In this document: positions 1 to 11,728 of the stretch, piece by piece
Numbering within the stretch: position 1 is the first letter of the stretch
How the letters are laid out: every line of letters starts with the position of its first letter
DNA from: Metridium senile
Lineage: Eukaryota > Cnidaria > Anthozoa > Actiniaria > Metridiidae
Direction: 5' to 3'
Length of the DNA: 64,000 nt
Assembly (NCBI GenBank): GCA_949775045.1
Contig: OX459098.1
Coordinates: 15,671,207-15,735,206 of the forward strand
Position numbers and translations under genes: made by a program
The notes under the pieces: model-generated
Database searches by the model: none
Seen by the model: only the letters and a program-made list of their open reading frames with translations
Told to the model about the DNA's origin: nothing

Positions 1-1170
1 GGGAGAGGGGAAAAAGGGGACGGAGGGGAGGGGGATGGGGAGAGGAATCCCCCTCCCCTCCCCTCCCCTCCGCTCCTTTCTCCCTAGGGCCGAGCTACGC
101 AGGCTAAAACACACAGAAGCGACAAACACTGTAAACTTATGTTGAATGACTTTTATTTTCAGTATGCTTTATTTTAGAAATATTGACTAAATCATATCAG
201 ACTTATCATAGGGAACATATACATTGTCTAAATGAACCATCTTACAACTTGGATTAACTGTGCCTAAATTGACTCTCAAGACAATATGTTCTTCAGCAAT
301 AAAAGCTCTTGTTATGCAAATGATGCCAAAAAATGGGCGCGCGATTTGCACTAAGAGGTCACGTGACCCCAAGCTGCAATCTCAAGATGGATAGAACATA
401 CCAAAATTAATAAAAGTGCAAAGTTTAACAATCTTAAGAAAATATTTGAGCCTATTTTCACAATAATTTCTCTAATATTTAGTTTTATGAGTTGAATCTT
501 AGCACTTTTACTAATTTCGTGATGCTTTTTCTATCGCTGGATTTTGTTTTGTAATTTCTACTTGATTTAGGTTAGATGGGGTCATGTGCAAATCGCCCAT
601 TGTCGCATTCACGTCACGACACGAGTAAATGATCTATGATCGTCTAGTTCTTTTATAAAATACAAATATTATTGATCAATATGCAAATGCGCGTGCTGTA
701 TGCTCTCATAAAGCACAAGCCTCAACCAATCAAAATACGTGATTTGAAATAGCTATTTTATAATGTGTTTTTCAAAGAATCCCTAATTGCACAAGGCTAT
801 GGTCAGTACTTTTATACTTATCTTGTAGATTTTTGGCAAAAATTAAAAGAATTGCCACTTAAAGTGTTTTTTTTTTTTAATTATTATCAAGCATTAGTGA
901 CTAAAATGATATTAGGAATTCAGCCTATCATAAACAAACAAATTTTGTTTGTAATTTGCAATATATTGCATTGTACGTCTGCACAGTGAAACACTTGAAC
1001 TGCAGGTAGAGTAGCAGAATTTCAGCAGTGCTAAAATAATTTTATCACATTCCTGCTAACACTCTTGTCAAAGCTGTTTGTTATTAATATTTTGTTTTCT
1101 TTGTTGATTAACATGTCAAACATTATAATTCAAATGAATTCTTATCAGAGTGTTTTCTACTCCTTTTTAG
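1..1170. other. non-coding upstream stretch, probably ARID4 intron
   Basis: I see no supportable exon here. Since the exon starting at 1171 is preceded by a polypyrimidine tract and AG, this stretch is most simply the preceding ARID4 intron. The first 80 bases are purine-rich then pyrimidine-rich (G/A runs followed by C/T runs), which could fold back. A 61-codon open frame on the minus strand at 187-372 has no recognisable domain and is not called. Confidence 0.5.
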
Positions 1171-2088
1171 AATCAATAAAGTCTATGGAAGATGGCTCAG
1201 AACGCATACGTCTCTTACAATTGAAAATCAATGAAATGAGAAAAATATATGGCTCTCTTAAAGCTGAGGTAGCAAGCATAGATAGAAAACGAAAGAAGTT
1301 AAAGAAAAAGAGAGAAGGTGAGATTTTATTCCATTATTACTGCGGTTTTTGTCTTTCTGTGAACTCAGACATTCCGACTTCTAGTTGTTTTGACTTCTAC
1401 ATTTTTGGCTGCTGCTTATTAGTCAGCACCATTTATGTTTTTGATTGACAGCAGCCAAAAACGTATTTCACAACTAACCGTTGGAATGTCTGAGTTCGCA
1501 GAAAGTCGAAAAACTGCAGTAACAGCAGAAAATTAATAAAAATGGGGCTAAAGTTTTTTAAAGGAAGGAAATTAACGCAATCAAGCGATCAAGCAATTTG
1601 TTATTTACAAAGCAAAATAAAATTTTATTAACAGCTGCAAAGTTCTTTGACTTGGCATAAACAAACGACAAACGTGATAAGTCAATAGTCAGTAAATATC
1701 CATGCTCAGCCAGTGTCTTTCTCATCGCCACTACTCGAATCTTCTGATATAGACCCAGAGGATGCGGGTCATTTGACATTCTTGTAGATTTGGGATAACA
1801 AATAAAATAGTGTTATTTAAATTAACATCCAACTTTATCATTTACATTTTAATTAACGTTAAAGGAAATTCTCGCGACCTAAATTAACGCAAATTTTTAA
1901 AATTTAAGCATTAATTTCCTATAATAAGGTAGTTATTATTTGTGTTTTGTTTGTGTCAAAACTAGTAAGTGAAAATTGTATCTAATTTCTGTTTGTTTGT
2001 TGTTATTTTAGAGAATGCTTCATCACATGATAGTAAATCCCCATCAAACTGTATGCCATCCAGTCCTGCTACAGTGGAATGCAGATAG
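1171..2088 (+). CDS. ARID4: ARID4A/B-like chromatin protein, C-terminal two exons (partial)
   Basis: Two exons are visible: 1171-1317 (acceptor TTTTTAG, donor GTGAGA) and 2012-2088 (acceptor TTATTTTAG, stop TAG at 2086-2088). The frame is continuous across the junction (phase 1). The first exon encodes a basic coiled coil containing MRKIYGSLKAEVASIDRKRK. The second encodes a Ser-rich tail ending VECR. Vertebrate ARID4A/ARID4B end with the same arrangement: a coiled coil with 'SLKSEVA.IDRRRKRLKKK', a serine-rich stretch and a terminal VECR. ARID4 proteins are nuclear Tudor/chromo/ARID-domain subunits of Sin3-HDAC complexes. Those domains lie outside the window. The identification rests on this short C-terminus only, recalled from the family. 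The intron carries a small MITE. Confidence 0.75.
1339..1520. repeat. MITE family A, copy 1 (ACTGYGGTTTT...AAAAYYSCAGT)
   Basis: The termini are inverted repeats: ACTGCGGTTTTTGTC at the left, and GTCGAAAAACTGCAGT at the right. Both arms also carry 'GAACTCAGACATTCC' and its complement. It has no coding capacity. Related copies lie at 54087-54272 and 60838-60939, so this is a mobile family. It sits inside the ARID4 intron. Confidence 0.85.
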
Positions 2089-2213
2089 TAAGGTCTATTA
2101 TCAATCTAGATGCAATCCAATATCTTAATTTATGTAACTCTATTATAATCCCATTAGAGTGTTTATCAACGAATGCTCATGTATCTAATAAAATATTTAC
2201 TATATAATATTAG

Positions 2214-2283
2214 TTTTCAAAGGTAAAAAAAGAATCAGAACTTTCAGAAAGTTCTGGCATTTTTTCTTTTACCTTTGAGAAAT
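2214..2283. repeat. 70-bp hairpin
   Basis: An imperfect palindrome whose arms TTTTCAAAGGTAAAAAAAGA and the complementary TTTTCTTTTACCTTTGAGAAA enclose CAGAACTTTCAGAAAGTTCTGG, itself a near-perfect stem. It could be a short foldback element or a structured part of the ARID4 3' UTR, being 126 bases past the stop. Confidence 0.6.
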
Positions 2284-2978
2284 CATGAAGAAAATTCCAA
2301 ATGTCTACTCATACTCATTGAGAAATGTGTCAATATGAACTGGATACGGTCAAAGTATCTAATTTTTTAAATCCATGTAAAAAAGGTTTATTAGGTGATG
2401 AGATTTGTAAAATGTGTGTCATTCTTTTTACTCATTTCGTGTGCAATATTTAAGTCTCTAGTCTTTTTGCGAATTTCTGAAATTTGAGCTGTGTAGTTGT
2501 AGATCTCATCCTTATTGTATTTTAATTTCATGCATTTTTAACAATATTCATACCAAGGCAGTGTGAATATCAAAGGGAAATTAGTCCTTATTATTGTTTG
2601 ATTTTCACAGTAGTTCATGGTTTAATATTAAGGGCATAGTCACAGCTGCTAAGAATAAATTGTTCTGATTGGAATACATGTTTCTAGAGTTGTTCTATTG
2701 GACATAGCCTGGATTTAATTAACAACATTAATAGAAGTTTGAATAAAAGTAACACCAAATCTAAACACCTTATTTTCTACATCGAAGAGAGCAACAATCA
2801 TGACCATTAATAGAAATGCTGTGTGATTGTTGACTGTTTTCACAAATATAGAAAACAATATAATTAGTGTTAAATTTTACTATTAATTTTTTAATCCAAT
2901 CAAGCTAGATATTCATATCATCAAAAGTTTTGATCCAATCAATGTAGATATTAATATCAGCTATACCCTGTTTACCAG

Positions 2979-3113
2979 GCACCGGTTGTACGAAGGGTGA
3001 ATAGCGCTATCCACCGGATAAATGCTTATCCAACAGATAAAATCTATAAAAACCTATGCAGTGGATAACTTTTATCTGCCGATAACTTTATCCACCCTAT
3101 GTACAACCAGCCC
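2979..3113. repeat. MITE family B, copy 1 (CCGGTTGTACGAAG...GTACAACC)
   Basis: A palindromic element with ends GGCACCGGTTGTAC and GTACAACCAGCCC, and internal 'TAGCGCTATCCACCGGATAA' and its complements. A second copy, in reverse orientation, lies at 24342-24481. Very similar 'TAGCGCTATCCA' elements are, from memory, abundant in anthozoan genomes, which is one reason for the host inference. Confidence 0.8.
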
Positions 3114-3953
3114 AAGAGGTTTTGGTGTTTGTTAATCTGACATCTTTGAAACAACAAATGTTAATACTAACACTAGCTCAAGAGAAACCTCTAATTTTCA
3201 GAGTATATCAGCTGTGACTATGCCTAATATTTTGTGGTACATTACATGTATTTATTTATTTCAACATTTGTAAAGTCACGTGAAAAAGTTAGTATCTTCT
3301 AGACCACAATTCTCTATCGCTATTCTTTTTAAACTCTTTTTCTAACAGCTAAATTCTACTTTTGTGTTTTTATCATTTTTTTTAATGTATTTTTTTTGTC
3401 AAATATATATATTCCTCCATTTAGATTATAAATATGTGCATATGCAATTGATAAATTGTGTTATTTATTTCAATGTATTTTGCTAGAAATAGCTTAGCAT
3501 AAGTAATATGTCATTTTGTGGTGAAAGTATATTATTATAAGGATTGCAAGTGATTATGTAGCCCTATGCAATGCATCTTGGGATTAAGGAGGAATAATGT
3601 ATGGGTATCTCCTCCTTGAAAAGAATAAACTATTTACCTTCAAAAAGGTTTACTATCTATTCTGAGTGTCAGAAACAACGTTTGGTTATGGCAACTGATT
3701 TATTATTTACTATTGTACTGCATTAAAATTTTCACAATGTTTTCTTAAAAATAAAAATCAACATTCAGCAAGATTTTAGATTTTTTCCGCTCTATTTGAT
3801 GTTTTATCAATATACCGTCTTCCTTACATAAACTTGTATTTTTGTATGAAAAATTGATAGATATTCAAAATACATAAGCATGCAAAACAAACGTTTTCAA
3901 ATCAACTTTGAAACTGTACAGTGACCACACTGCTACGGGAAACACTATACAAC

Positions 3954-4357
3954 ATTGGCCATGTGCTAAATGAGGAGTGGCAAGGAGGGGACTGGGTATT
4001 AGTTTCTAGATTTAATGCAATTAAGAAATATAGCCCATAGAATGAAAGAGCACATCAAAATATACAAGATAACAGAGTTACATTATATTCTGTTGAATAA
4101 TGACCAAGTAGCAGCCTTTCAAATATGTGAAAAATTACAAAGTGATGTATCTAAACCATACATTCCCTTGTAATTTTATGGAACTTAGAGAGACTTTTGC
4201 AATGAAAATATACAACCAAATAGCATCAAAATTTGTGATAATATGGTATATGTTGATGTGCTTTTTCATGTTATGTAGTTTATTTATTAATTGCACTAAT
4301 TCTAGAAACAAGTACCCAGTCCCCTCTTAGCCCCTCCTTGTTTAGAACATGGCCAAT
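3954..4357. repeat. inverted-repeat element, ~400 bp
   Basis: The left arm has GGCCATGTGCTAAA followed by AAGGAGGGGACTGGGTA. The right arm has the complement TACCCAGTCCCCTCTTAGCC and TTTAGAACATGGCC. Internal segments (GAGCACATCAAAATATAC and its partner near 4240) are also complementary, so nearly the whole element folds back. A 67-codon open frame inside it is a by-product. Confidence 0.7.
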
Positions 4358-5542
4358 TGAAATTGGTTACGTACAATGCAGTACACTTAAATGCACATAC
4401 TAAACGTTTCTGAATATATTAGCAACATATATATATATATATAACAACATACCCAGGACTCAAGCGATTTGGGCTGTTTATTTGTCTTTTCCGTTGACTT
4501 TGAAATTTACAAGACATATCCTGGATTGCTAGGGTATCCTTTATTACAAGTTGCTTATTTATTTTTCTGGATTAATCACCCATTACTTCCTTCCTAACCC
4601 ATGAGGCATTGACATAGGGCTGGACCTTACTCATAGGCCAACTATACATTTTACAATATTAAACCCATAAAAGATTTGTGAATGAATCTTCTTGATGTGT
4701 AATAAATGTGCCATATATATGATTTGCAATTGTATTGTTTTGAAAATGGGATAGTTCTGAGGTCTTGGTAGAATGATTTCATAAGTCAGTCCAGTTCACT
4801 CTTTGTTGCCTGCATAATCAGCTAACACAGGAACCCAAAACTTTCTATCAAATCCAATTAATCTACGTAGCACCAGCTCGTAGCACCTGTTTTAGTTCTT
4901 TTAATGGGTTACCAGTGGTAAAAATAACATGACGTACCCAACCCCTTGCTCTGCTCTACACCTTAACGATCGGATAACACAGGAAGCCCATAATTCATCA
5001 CGTCAATCGTTTCTATAACTTTACATTTTATATATGGGTTCCCTGTTTTCAAAATGAGCAAGACTGGGGCAAGGGAAGCCGGTGTAGCATTATGCTAGCA
5101 CAGGAAGCCCGAAGTATGTTTGAAATTAAGGAATATGCTTTTTAGTCCTCACACTCGCTTCCCCGGCCTGCGTTAAATATTTTAAAAAGTACACTGACGG
5201 CGTACGTTAACGGTGGAAGGGTAACCGTTGTTGCAAGGGAGAGGAAAAAATCAAACTCAAATCCCATATTATCCGTGAACGAGGAAGATTATGAGAGAAA
5301 AAAAAGCGAGCGACCCAGGAGAGGGGTGATTTTAATGAGTTGGTCACCCGACTGAACTCAAAGGGGGACTGACTACTTGCTTATCGTTATAAATGCTGCG
5401 AAGAGGTTTTTAAAAATAATAGCTTTTAAATACAATTTCTTTATTTCTGAGGAGAACAATACAAACAGGGGGTACAAAATAAAAAAAAGGCTATGATAAA
5501 CAATTCAGCTGAAAAACACAAAGGTCAACTGAATAAAAGTAT

Positions 5543-5544
<2 letters not shown>

Positions 5545-5610
<66 letters not shown>

Positions 5611-5832
5611 TATATATACAGCGATTTGCAAAAACTTTGACTCATTTGTACATATATAAATATATATCAAAATAATATAAGAAATTATGGGATATGATAA
5701 CTGATATTTTTTTCGAGTTGCCTATGACTTGGGCTATCTGAAAAAAATATCAGAGATCATATCCCATAATTTCTTATATTATTTTGATATATATTTATAT
5801 ATGTACAAATGATTCAAAGTTTTTGCAAATCG

Positions 5833-5914
<82 letters not shown>

Positions 5915-6010
5915 CGATTTGCAAAAACTTTGACTCATATGTACATATATAAATATATATCAAAATAATATAAGAAATTATGGGATATGATAACTGATAT
6001 TTTTTGCAGT
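5545..6010. repeat. (TA)n blocks with three copies of a ~100-bp flanking unit, two inverted
   Basis: Two long TA microsatellites (about 5547-5608 and 5837-5911) are joined by a hairpin. A unit beginning CAGCGATTTGCAAAAACTTT runs forward at 5619, in reverse complement ending at 5836, and forward again at 5911. Each copy continues through AAGAAATTATGGGATATGA. The structure is a microsatellite-bounded inverted duplication plus one direct copy. Repeats of this kind are also prone to assembly artefacts. Confidence 0.8.
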
Positions 6011-6649
6011 CATAGGCAACTCGAAATGTTCGCAGAGGGAGGAAAACCGGATAACTCCGAGAAAAACCCTTGTGGCATAGGAGAAAAGAACACATCAAAC
6101 AATTAACTCAACTCACATAATCTGGATCAGTCACAGTGTAGAGAGGCGTGCGATAAACCACGCGCCACGGACAACAGTAGATGCACAAATCGTCTTATGA
6201 TGGAAAGTCTAGGTGTGAAAAAGGGACGAAATGCTGCTTATTTTCTTTTGAAAATAAATAATTATTTAAGTAAAGAGGTCACGTGACCTATTATGTATAT
6301 TAATTTTTCTGAAAAATCTTGATTTTTGAAATAGATAGACGACGAGAAAAGTCTAATTCATAAACTTGCTCTAAATACCCAAATAATAGTGTTTGACAGA
6401 TAAAGGGTGTGTACTCCACATTTTCAAATAGGCGTTTTAGTGCCTAGTAATCCACCTGACCAACAAAATGCGAGAGCCTATGTTAATTTGATTGCTGTAA
6501 TTGATTTAAATCTCGTAATCTCAATATTACCTCATTGAATTAATTGCAAAAAGATCTTAAATTCATTAACACCGAATATTATTATAGCACAAGACGTCTC
6601 TTTAGAAACCGTTTGACTTCAAATTGTACCAAAATAAGACAGACGAACA

Positions 6650-7675
6650 ATGGTGTTTAAGGCGGCAAAATTATGGAAAGGATTATTTTTTGTGTTTAAA
6701 GTGTTTATCTGCTGTCTTATCCTGTGTCTATTGAGAATAATAGTTCTTGAGAAAACTTCACCGTTTCAGTTTGGATGCAGTGGTACGTTAGAGTGCTCAG
6801 ACCGGCGTAAAACTACGGAAAGTAGTGCTGCAAGTCCTTGTCAAGTTACTTTGAAACACATGTCTCGTTTAGTTCAAGTAAAACCGGTTACAACCAACTT
6901 CAGCCTTCTCGTTCCAAGTGTAAAACCCAATATTTCATGTGAAGAAAGAGAATCGTTTATGATAGTTGTAGTCAACTCAATGGCCTCACAAGAAAAGAAT
7001 AGTAAATTAAGAATGGCGATAAGGACAACCTGGGGAAATCCCAATTCCAGCTCAGTGGATCATTATGTTAAGCGTACTTGGCGTTTGTTTTTTGTTCTTG
7101 GAAAAAGTGCAAACTCTATTTGGCAAACAGAAAATCATCGTGAGTCACAGCGATTCAACGACATCCTTATTGGCGATTTTGACGAAAACTACAAGAACAT
7201 TATCATCAAGACTTTCATGGGGCATTTGTGGGCTTTCGCGACATTTTCCTGCCAGTACGTTTTGAAAACTGACGATGACGTTTATGTGCGCGTTCCTCGC
7301 TTGGCTCACTGGTTAACGAAAGCTGGTCAACCTCAAAGGTTTTATGGTGGCTTTCTTAACATAGGATTTCCAGTTTTACGCGATTCTAGAAGCAAATGGT
7401 TCATCTCGAAACAAGAATACAATGAGTCTGTGTACCCACCATATTGCCCGGGTGCATTTCATGTCCTTTCAAGCGACATTTTGCCTGATTTGTTTAATTA
7501 CACACAGTACAATAAACCCTTTTTTATTGATGATGCTTATATTGGTGTTGCAGCGAGCGACTTGGGGATAAAAGTTGTGGATATACCTGGTTTTCGTTTG
7601 GATCTAGTTCCTAAGACGACGCTGACTGGATCACGGGTACAGCATTTGGGCATAACCTCAATTCAGACACTATAA
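6650..7675 (+). CDS. beta-1,3-galactosyltransferase-like glycosyltransferase (GT31)
   Basis: A single intronless ORF of 341 aa. ATG at 6650 has A at -3 and G at +4 (strong context). Residues about 12-33 form one hydrophobic segment after a short basic tail: a type II Golgi signal anchor. A Ser/Cys-rich stem follows, then GT31 motifs in order: RTTWG (~128), the FVLG segment, ESQRFNDILIGDFDENYKN, and the DxD metal/UDP-sugar site in KTDDDVYV (~207-214). After these come the G-G-F-L and Y-P-P-Y-C-P-G-A segments, then IDDAYIGVAA, where the family usually has E-D-V-Y-x-G. Family members transfer galactose or GlcNAc in beta-1,3 linkage to glycans in the Golgi lumen. The exact acceptor cannot be read from sequence. 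Being intronless is common for B3GALT genes. A 37-bp-TIR repeat begins 57 bp after the stop. Confidence 0.88.
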   Translation: MVFKAAKLWKGLFFVFKVFICCLILCLLRIIVLEKTSPFQFGCSGTLECSDRRKTTESSAASPCQVTLKHMSRLVQVKPVTTNFSLLVPSVKPNISCEERESFMIVVVNSMASQEKNSKLRMAIRTTWGNPNSSSVDHYVKRTWRLFFVLGKSANSIWQTENHRESQRFNDILIGDFDENYKNIIIKTFMGHLWAFATFSCQYVLKTDDDVYVRVPRLAHWLTKAGQPQRFYGGFLNIGFPVLRDSRSKWFISKQEYNESVYPPYCPGAFHVLSSDILPDLFNYTQYNKPFFIDDAYIGVAASDLGIKVVDIPGFRLDLVPKTTLTGSRVQHLGITSIQTL

Positions 7676-7731
7676 TTAGATATTATCAAGTACTGACCTC
7701 TTTAAGTTACTACTTCTAATGTGTTTTGTAA

Positions 7732-8524
7732 TTTATTATATAGATATCAATGAAATACCAGGATTTATCCGGTGTCGAAAACTTCGTACATTCTACACAG
7801 TGAAGATATCTTATCTTTCACATGTAAAGATATCACAGTTGCCATGACTAGTACTTTCTTACTTCGCGGTTTCTTTAATTTTCACTTTTCATTCAACTTA
7901 GAACGAGAACTTTGAACTGTTTCCTAATTTTGATATTAATCTCTTAACAACAGAAATAGTAGGAACAGAGAGTACAGATAGTAAGCAAGAGGCAGGAAGA
8001 AAAAAATTGAGATTTTATTTGAGAAAAAATTGCTCGGAATAAGCTCACCACAAGCTTTGCAGAACACAGTTTGGCTAAACAACATGATTCACTTTGGTTT
8101 ACGTGGATGCACAGAGCAAAGATAATTATGCTGAGGAGATGCCGTTTTAAAAACAGACATTAAAGGAATGGAATATCTTCAGTTCTCTGAACGGCAAACA
8201 AAAACTAGAGCTGGAGAAAATCAACGGAATCAACGTCAGCTCAAACCGTGAATGTACGCCAACAAAGCTGCCGTTCCTGTTGAATGAAAACGACGACAAA
8301 CTATGTTAGAACCCGAGTCGTGCTTCTATTTGGCTGTAAATTACCTTAAATGACAAGCTGAGTTATTGGCAAAGGATTCCAAATGGTTTAAAGCTCAACT
8401 GATGGGAGTAAACAAGCTAAACAGTCTTATGAAGGAAATGACACAAACGGCAGGAATCCCGACCAAAACAAACCACGGCGGAAGAAAATAAATCCTGGTA
8501 TTTCATTGATATCTATATAATAAA
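7732..8524. mobile_element. 793-bp non-coding element with 37-bp perfect terminal inverted repeats
   Basis: The sequence 7732-7768 (containing ATAGATATCAATGAAATACC) is the exact reverse complement of 8488-8524. The interior encodes nothing recognisable. Length, TIRs and lack of coding capacity fit a non-autonomous DNA transposon. I could not see a convincing target-site duplication. It lies immediately downstream of the GT31 stop and probably forms part of its 3' UTR or terminator region. Confidence 0.7.
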
Positions 8525-8530
8525 CAGAAC

Positions 8531-8670
8531 ATTACATGGGCGCTTGGATATACGGATTTTATCTTCGAGTGTTCAATTAAGATATCTCACTCGTTCGCTG
8601 CGCTCACTCGTGAGATATCAATTAAACACTCGAAGATAAAATTCGTATCTCCGCGCGCCCATGCGGTAAT
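8531..8670. repeat. 140-bp foldback element
   Basis: The arms ATTACATGGGCGC...ATTTTATCTTCGAGTGTT and the complementary AACACTCGAAGATAAAAT...GCGCCCATGCGGTAAT enclose a centre TCACTCGTTCGCTGCGCTCA, which is itself self-complementary. It abuts the preceding element, so the two may have been inserted one beside or inside the other. Confidence 0.75.
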
Positions 8671-11600
8671 ATCCTCTATGTATACAACACGGACGCGAAT
8701 GTTGTAAACGACTTAAAAAACGTCTAGGTGAGCTCTTTAAAATTTTACCAAAATTTTCAAGATTAAAATAAATTTCGACGTGAAATTACAAGTTAAAACT
8801 TATGCAAATCAGGATATGCAACACTAGTGTTGTAAAAAAAACTAGACTCTCTGAGAGCGTTTACTCGGGCTACAGAACAAAAGGGATTCTGAGGGATTAA
8901 AATTCATGATGCATCATAATCATACACAATACATATATACATTAGATACTAGCTGAAGCAAATTCAGTCAGTCATGAGCAAACTGATAGCGTTCTAATAT
9001 AGGCATATTATACGTATAGAAACCTATCCTGAGACACAAATAGGAAAAATGTTATTATCCAAGGAGACGACAAAGCCATTCTCGTACCCAGACCCTACTC
9101 AGCTTTCTGGCAGATCGTAGGCTCTGGGAAACCCTACAACACCGGAAGCCAGAATTGTTGTGACAGCGTCAACAGAGCGCATGCGCCATCTTTAATTCGA
9201 CCGAGTTGTTTGGGCACGAGTTAATGAATGAATGTGCAAACTATTTATGTTTTATGAATTGATTTTAATGGTTAAAGAAGTGCATTTGAGCGGCAAAATT
9301 AGGCACGGATAAGGAAACATTACGGTAGAATAACATTCTTGGATAAGAATTCTATAAAAAGAAAGGATTTATGAGCCTGTAAAGAATGTTGACACGTGTC
9401 TTAGGTTCTCCGAAGCTGCAACCTTCCCCGCACAGTGAGTTAGACGAATTTAGTCAGCAGTGAATGATATTTTTATTATTTCACAAAACCAAAGCGCCAT
9501 CACAGCGATCCTGGCGATCGTAGCGATTATATGGGAACCAAATATTACTTAAATTTGTGCGTACTCTTATGCGTACTCTTTAATTTAATCAATCTACATC
9601 TACATTTATTAATCCCCAAAACCCCAGCTGTCACAAAGATGATGTTAAAACAAGACTAAATATAGTTCATAATTAAGCTCAATAAATGAGTGAGTAATAT
9701 AAAAATTATAAAACAATATTGATATATAAACTCTGATTCAGCTGCATGAGAAACCAGTTCTTGACTCTCGCCTTTATGATTCGACTAGAAAAAGAATTGC
9801 CTATCTACAACTGCTCACATTCCTCGACCTTGTCTCGATCCAGGGCTCTTTCACAAGTTGTGAAAGGAGGCTGGGAACGATGTAGGAGTTCTGGGTGTCA
9901 GTTTCGCGTTGTTTATGCTGAGGTGCACGTAGGACAAGAAAATTCCCTCTGGGACAAGCAGATGGACAAGCTAGCCGATAGAGAACTGTCCTGCGACAAC
10001 TGTACAGGCATCGGCTAACGTGCACGTAACAGTCCCTTGGGGGAGGGAAAGGATTAAGGCGAAGCTAATAAAATAAATAAAATAATAAATAAAATAAATT
10101 AGGGAAGAAGGAACCGATCCCTTTTTAGGCCGTAATAGTGTAACGCAGACTCGAGAAGGCGAGTTTGACCCATACTGAATGGCACTGTCTTCTGTGCTTC
10201 TGAATGCTAGGTCGTCTTGTCCCTACATTGGCCTTCGTTATAGGCGGTCTGTGGAGTGTTCTCTTGTTCTTCTAGCACGGCCCCTCAGTTTTCCTTGCAT
10301 AAGAACCAGTCCGCAGACCCCCCATCCCCTCCTCCTTGGGATTGATAGGGTTGCTCGACGGACGGTTGAAAATGACCCTAAAAGGTACGACCACATTTAA
10401 CATTTTTTTATTTCAAATTGATAAATACACACTCATCTCATCAATATTGATGTATTGTTGAAGTTAATAAGTATTATTTTTATACTGTTTCAATATGTAT
10501 CCCCCTATCCATTTTTTAAGGGAGTCCCCCCTCCCCCCCCCCCCCCCCCCCCCCCGGGCTGCAGACCCGGGTAGGGGGATACTGGGGTTACGATATAGCA
10601 GCCGGTTGATCGTTATAAGTTTTTTTACGGTGTTGCAATGAAAAAAATTTGCCGTGTTGCATGATGTAAATACCTTCGGTGTGCGGTATTTGCTTTTCCA
10701 AAGCTGCGGTGTCCGGTGAATTAGCTGTGGTGTTTGTCGTGTTTGATGAACCAGCCCTCCCCAAAAACACACACACACATACTCCTTGATAAGAGTGGAA
10801 TTCATCACGGTTAGCACGTTTCGTTTGTCAACATCCGTATGCCCTTACTTGTTGATACGAACCTATGAAGGTCGGCAGTCATCACGTTTCACGAATCGAT
10901 ATTTATGATATTCACGCATCACGTACAAATTTAAGTCACGTTCATCATCACGTATAACATCTAAATTGTTCGTTATTTTCACGAATCACGCACTTATTTT
11001 AGCCTAAATCACGCATCACGCGTAACCCTTTGGCCACCCTCTATGAGTACACTGCTGCGGAATGTTCCCAAACTAATGCAAAAAAACTTAAACGAATAAA
11101 CTTTAATAAAGAAGACCCTTGTTAATATTTTCTTGACTTTGAATGTGTATCATAGTTTACAAATATACTACAAAAGACGCATCATTGTAGAGGAAGTCGG
11201 CCGTTGTTTTCAGTGTAACGCAGATCTGCTGCACGCAATGTGCCGCTCAGACTCTCTCGGGTTTCCTGTTTTATTCCCTCAGTGTGGTATTCCGGTTGAA
11301 CTAGGTCTTAACGAGTTTTACGGTACTCTGATTGGGTGCATGCCTATGTGTATGTCAACATCATTTGTTTGCGCGACATGTATAAACATATTTCTACTCG
11401 TTTGTTTATTGAAATCCTTTGAAAATTACGAAACACTGATTTTTGTGGAGTTAACATTACAAAGCTGTTATAAAAGCAGTTTTTCAATGCCATGATCATG
11501 ATGTGAAGAAATGGTGCGTGATTTTGATATCTTTGAACGAGTTTGATTCAGAGTTTGATTCGGAGACGTGCAGGTTTGATTGACAGATTCCCTTGGACGG

Positions 11601-11728
11601 GTCACGTTACGAAATGCTCAGTCGCGCGGGATAAGCTTTCATTCACTAAACCACAGGATTCCATCCGTGGCGACTTGTGCCAGTCGATACCAGCCTTCAA
11701 CATGAACCAACCTGGCTGGCCATGAGAA
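8671..11728. other. intergenic, no gene recognised
   Basis: There is no convincing exon. It contains: A/T-rich tandem AAATAAAATAAAT at about 10064-10100; a hairpin 10497-10583 with arms GTATCCCCCTATCC and GGGTAGGGGGATAC around a run of about 30 C's (a G-quadruplex-capable strand); a CA run near 10768; and degenerate 'CACG'-rich repeats at 10806-11030. Open frames at 9746-10018 and 11133-11495 have no domain signature. The last few hundred bases should hold the promoter and 5' UTR of the PTB gene. Confidence 0.6.

Larger units (their letters stand above)
2089..6649. other. intergenic, repeat-rich
   Basis: This 4.5-kb stretch between the ARID4 stop and the GT31 start has no supportable gene. 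It holds several inverted-repeat elements listed separately (2214-2283, 2979-3113, 3954-4357, 5545-6010). The 5.2-5.4 kb part is less AT-rich. The ARID4 3' UTR must occupy its beginning, but I cannot fix the polyadenylation site. Confidence 0.7.

Noticed and set aside
187..372. 61-codon minus-strand open frame with fairly protein-like composition
   Set aside because: No ATG context, splice sites or recognisable domain; no neighbour supports it. It could be a relic of a transposon gene but I cannot show it.
10528..10571. C-run followed by CCCGGGCTGCAG, resembling a cloning-vector polylinker
   Set aside because: The match is only 12 bases and lies inside a hairpin with arms GTATCCCCCTATCC / GGGTAGGGGGATAC, so an inverted-repeat element explains it better than vector contamination.
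11133..11495. 120-codon open frame upstream of the PTB gene, Cys-rich
   Set aside because: No domain pattern and no plausible splice link to the PTB exon; an in-frame stop separates nearby frames from the ATG at 11729.
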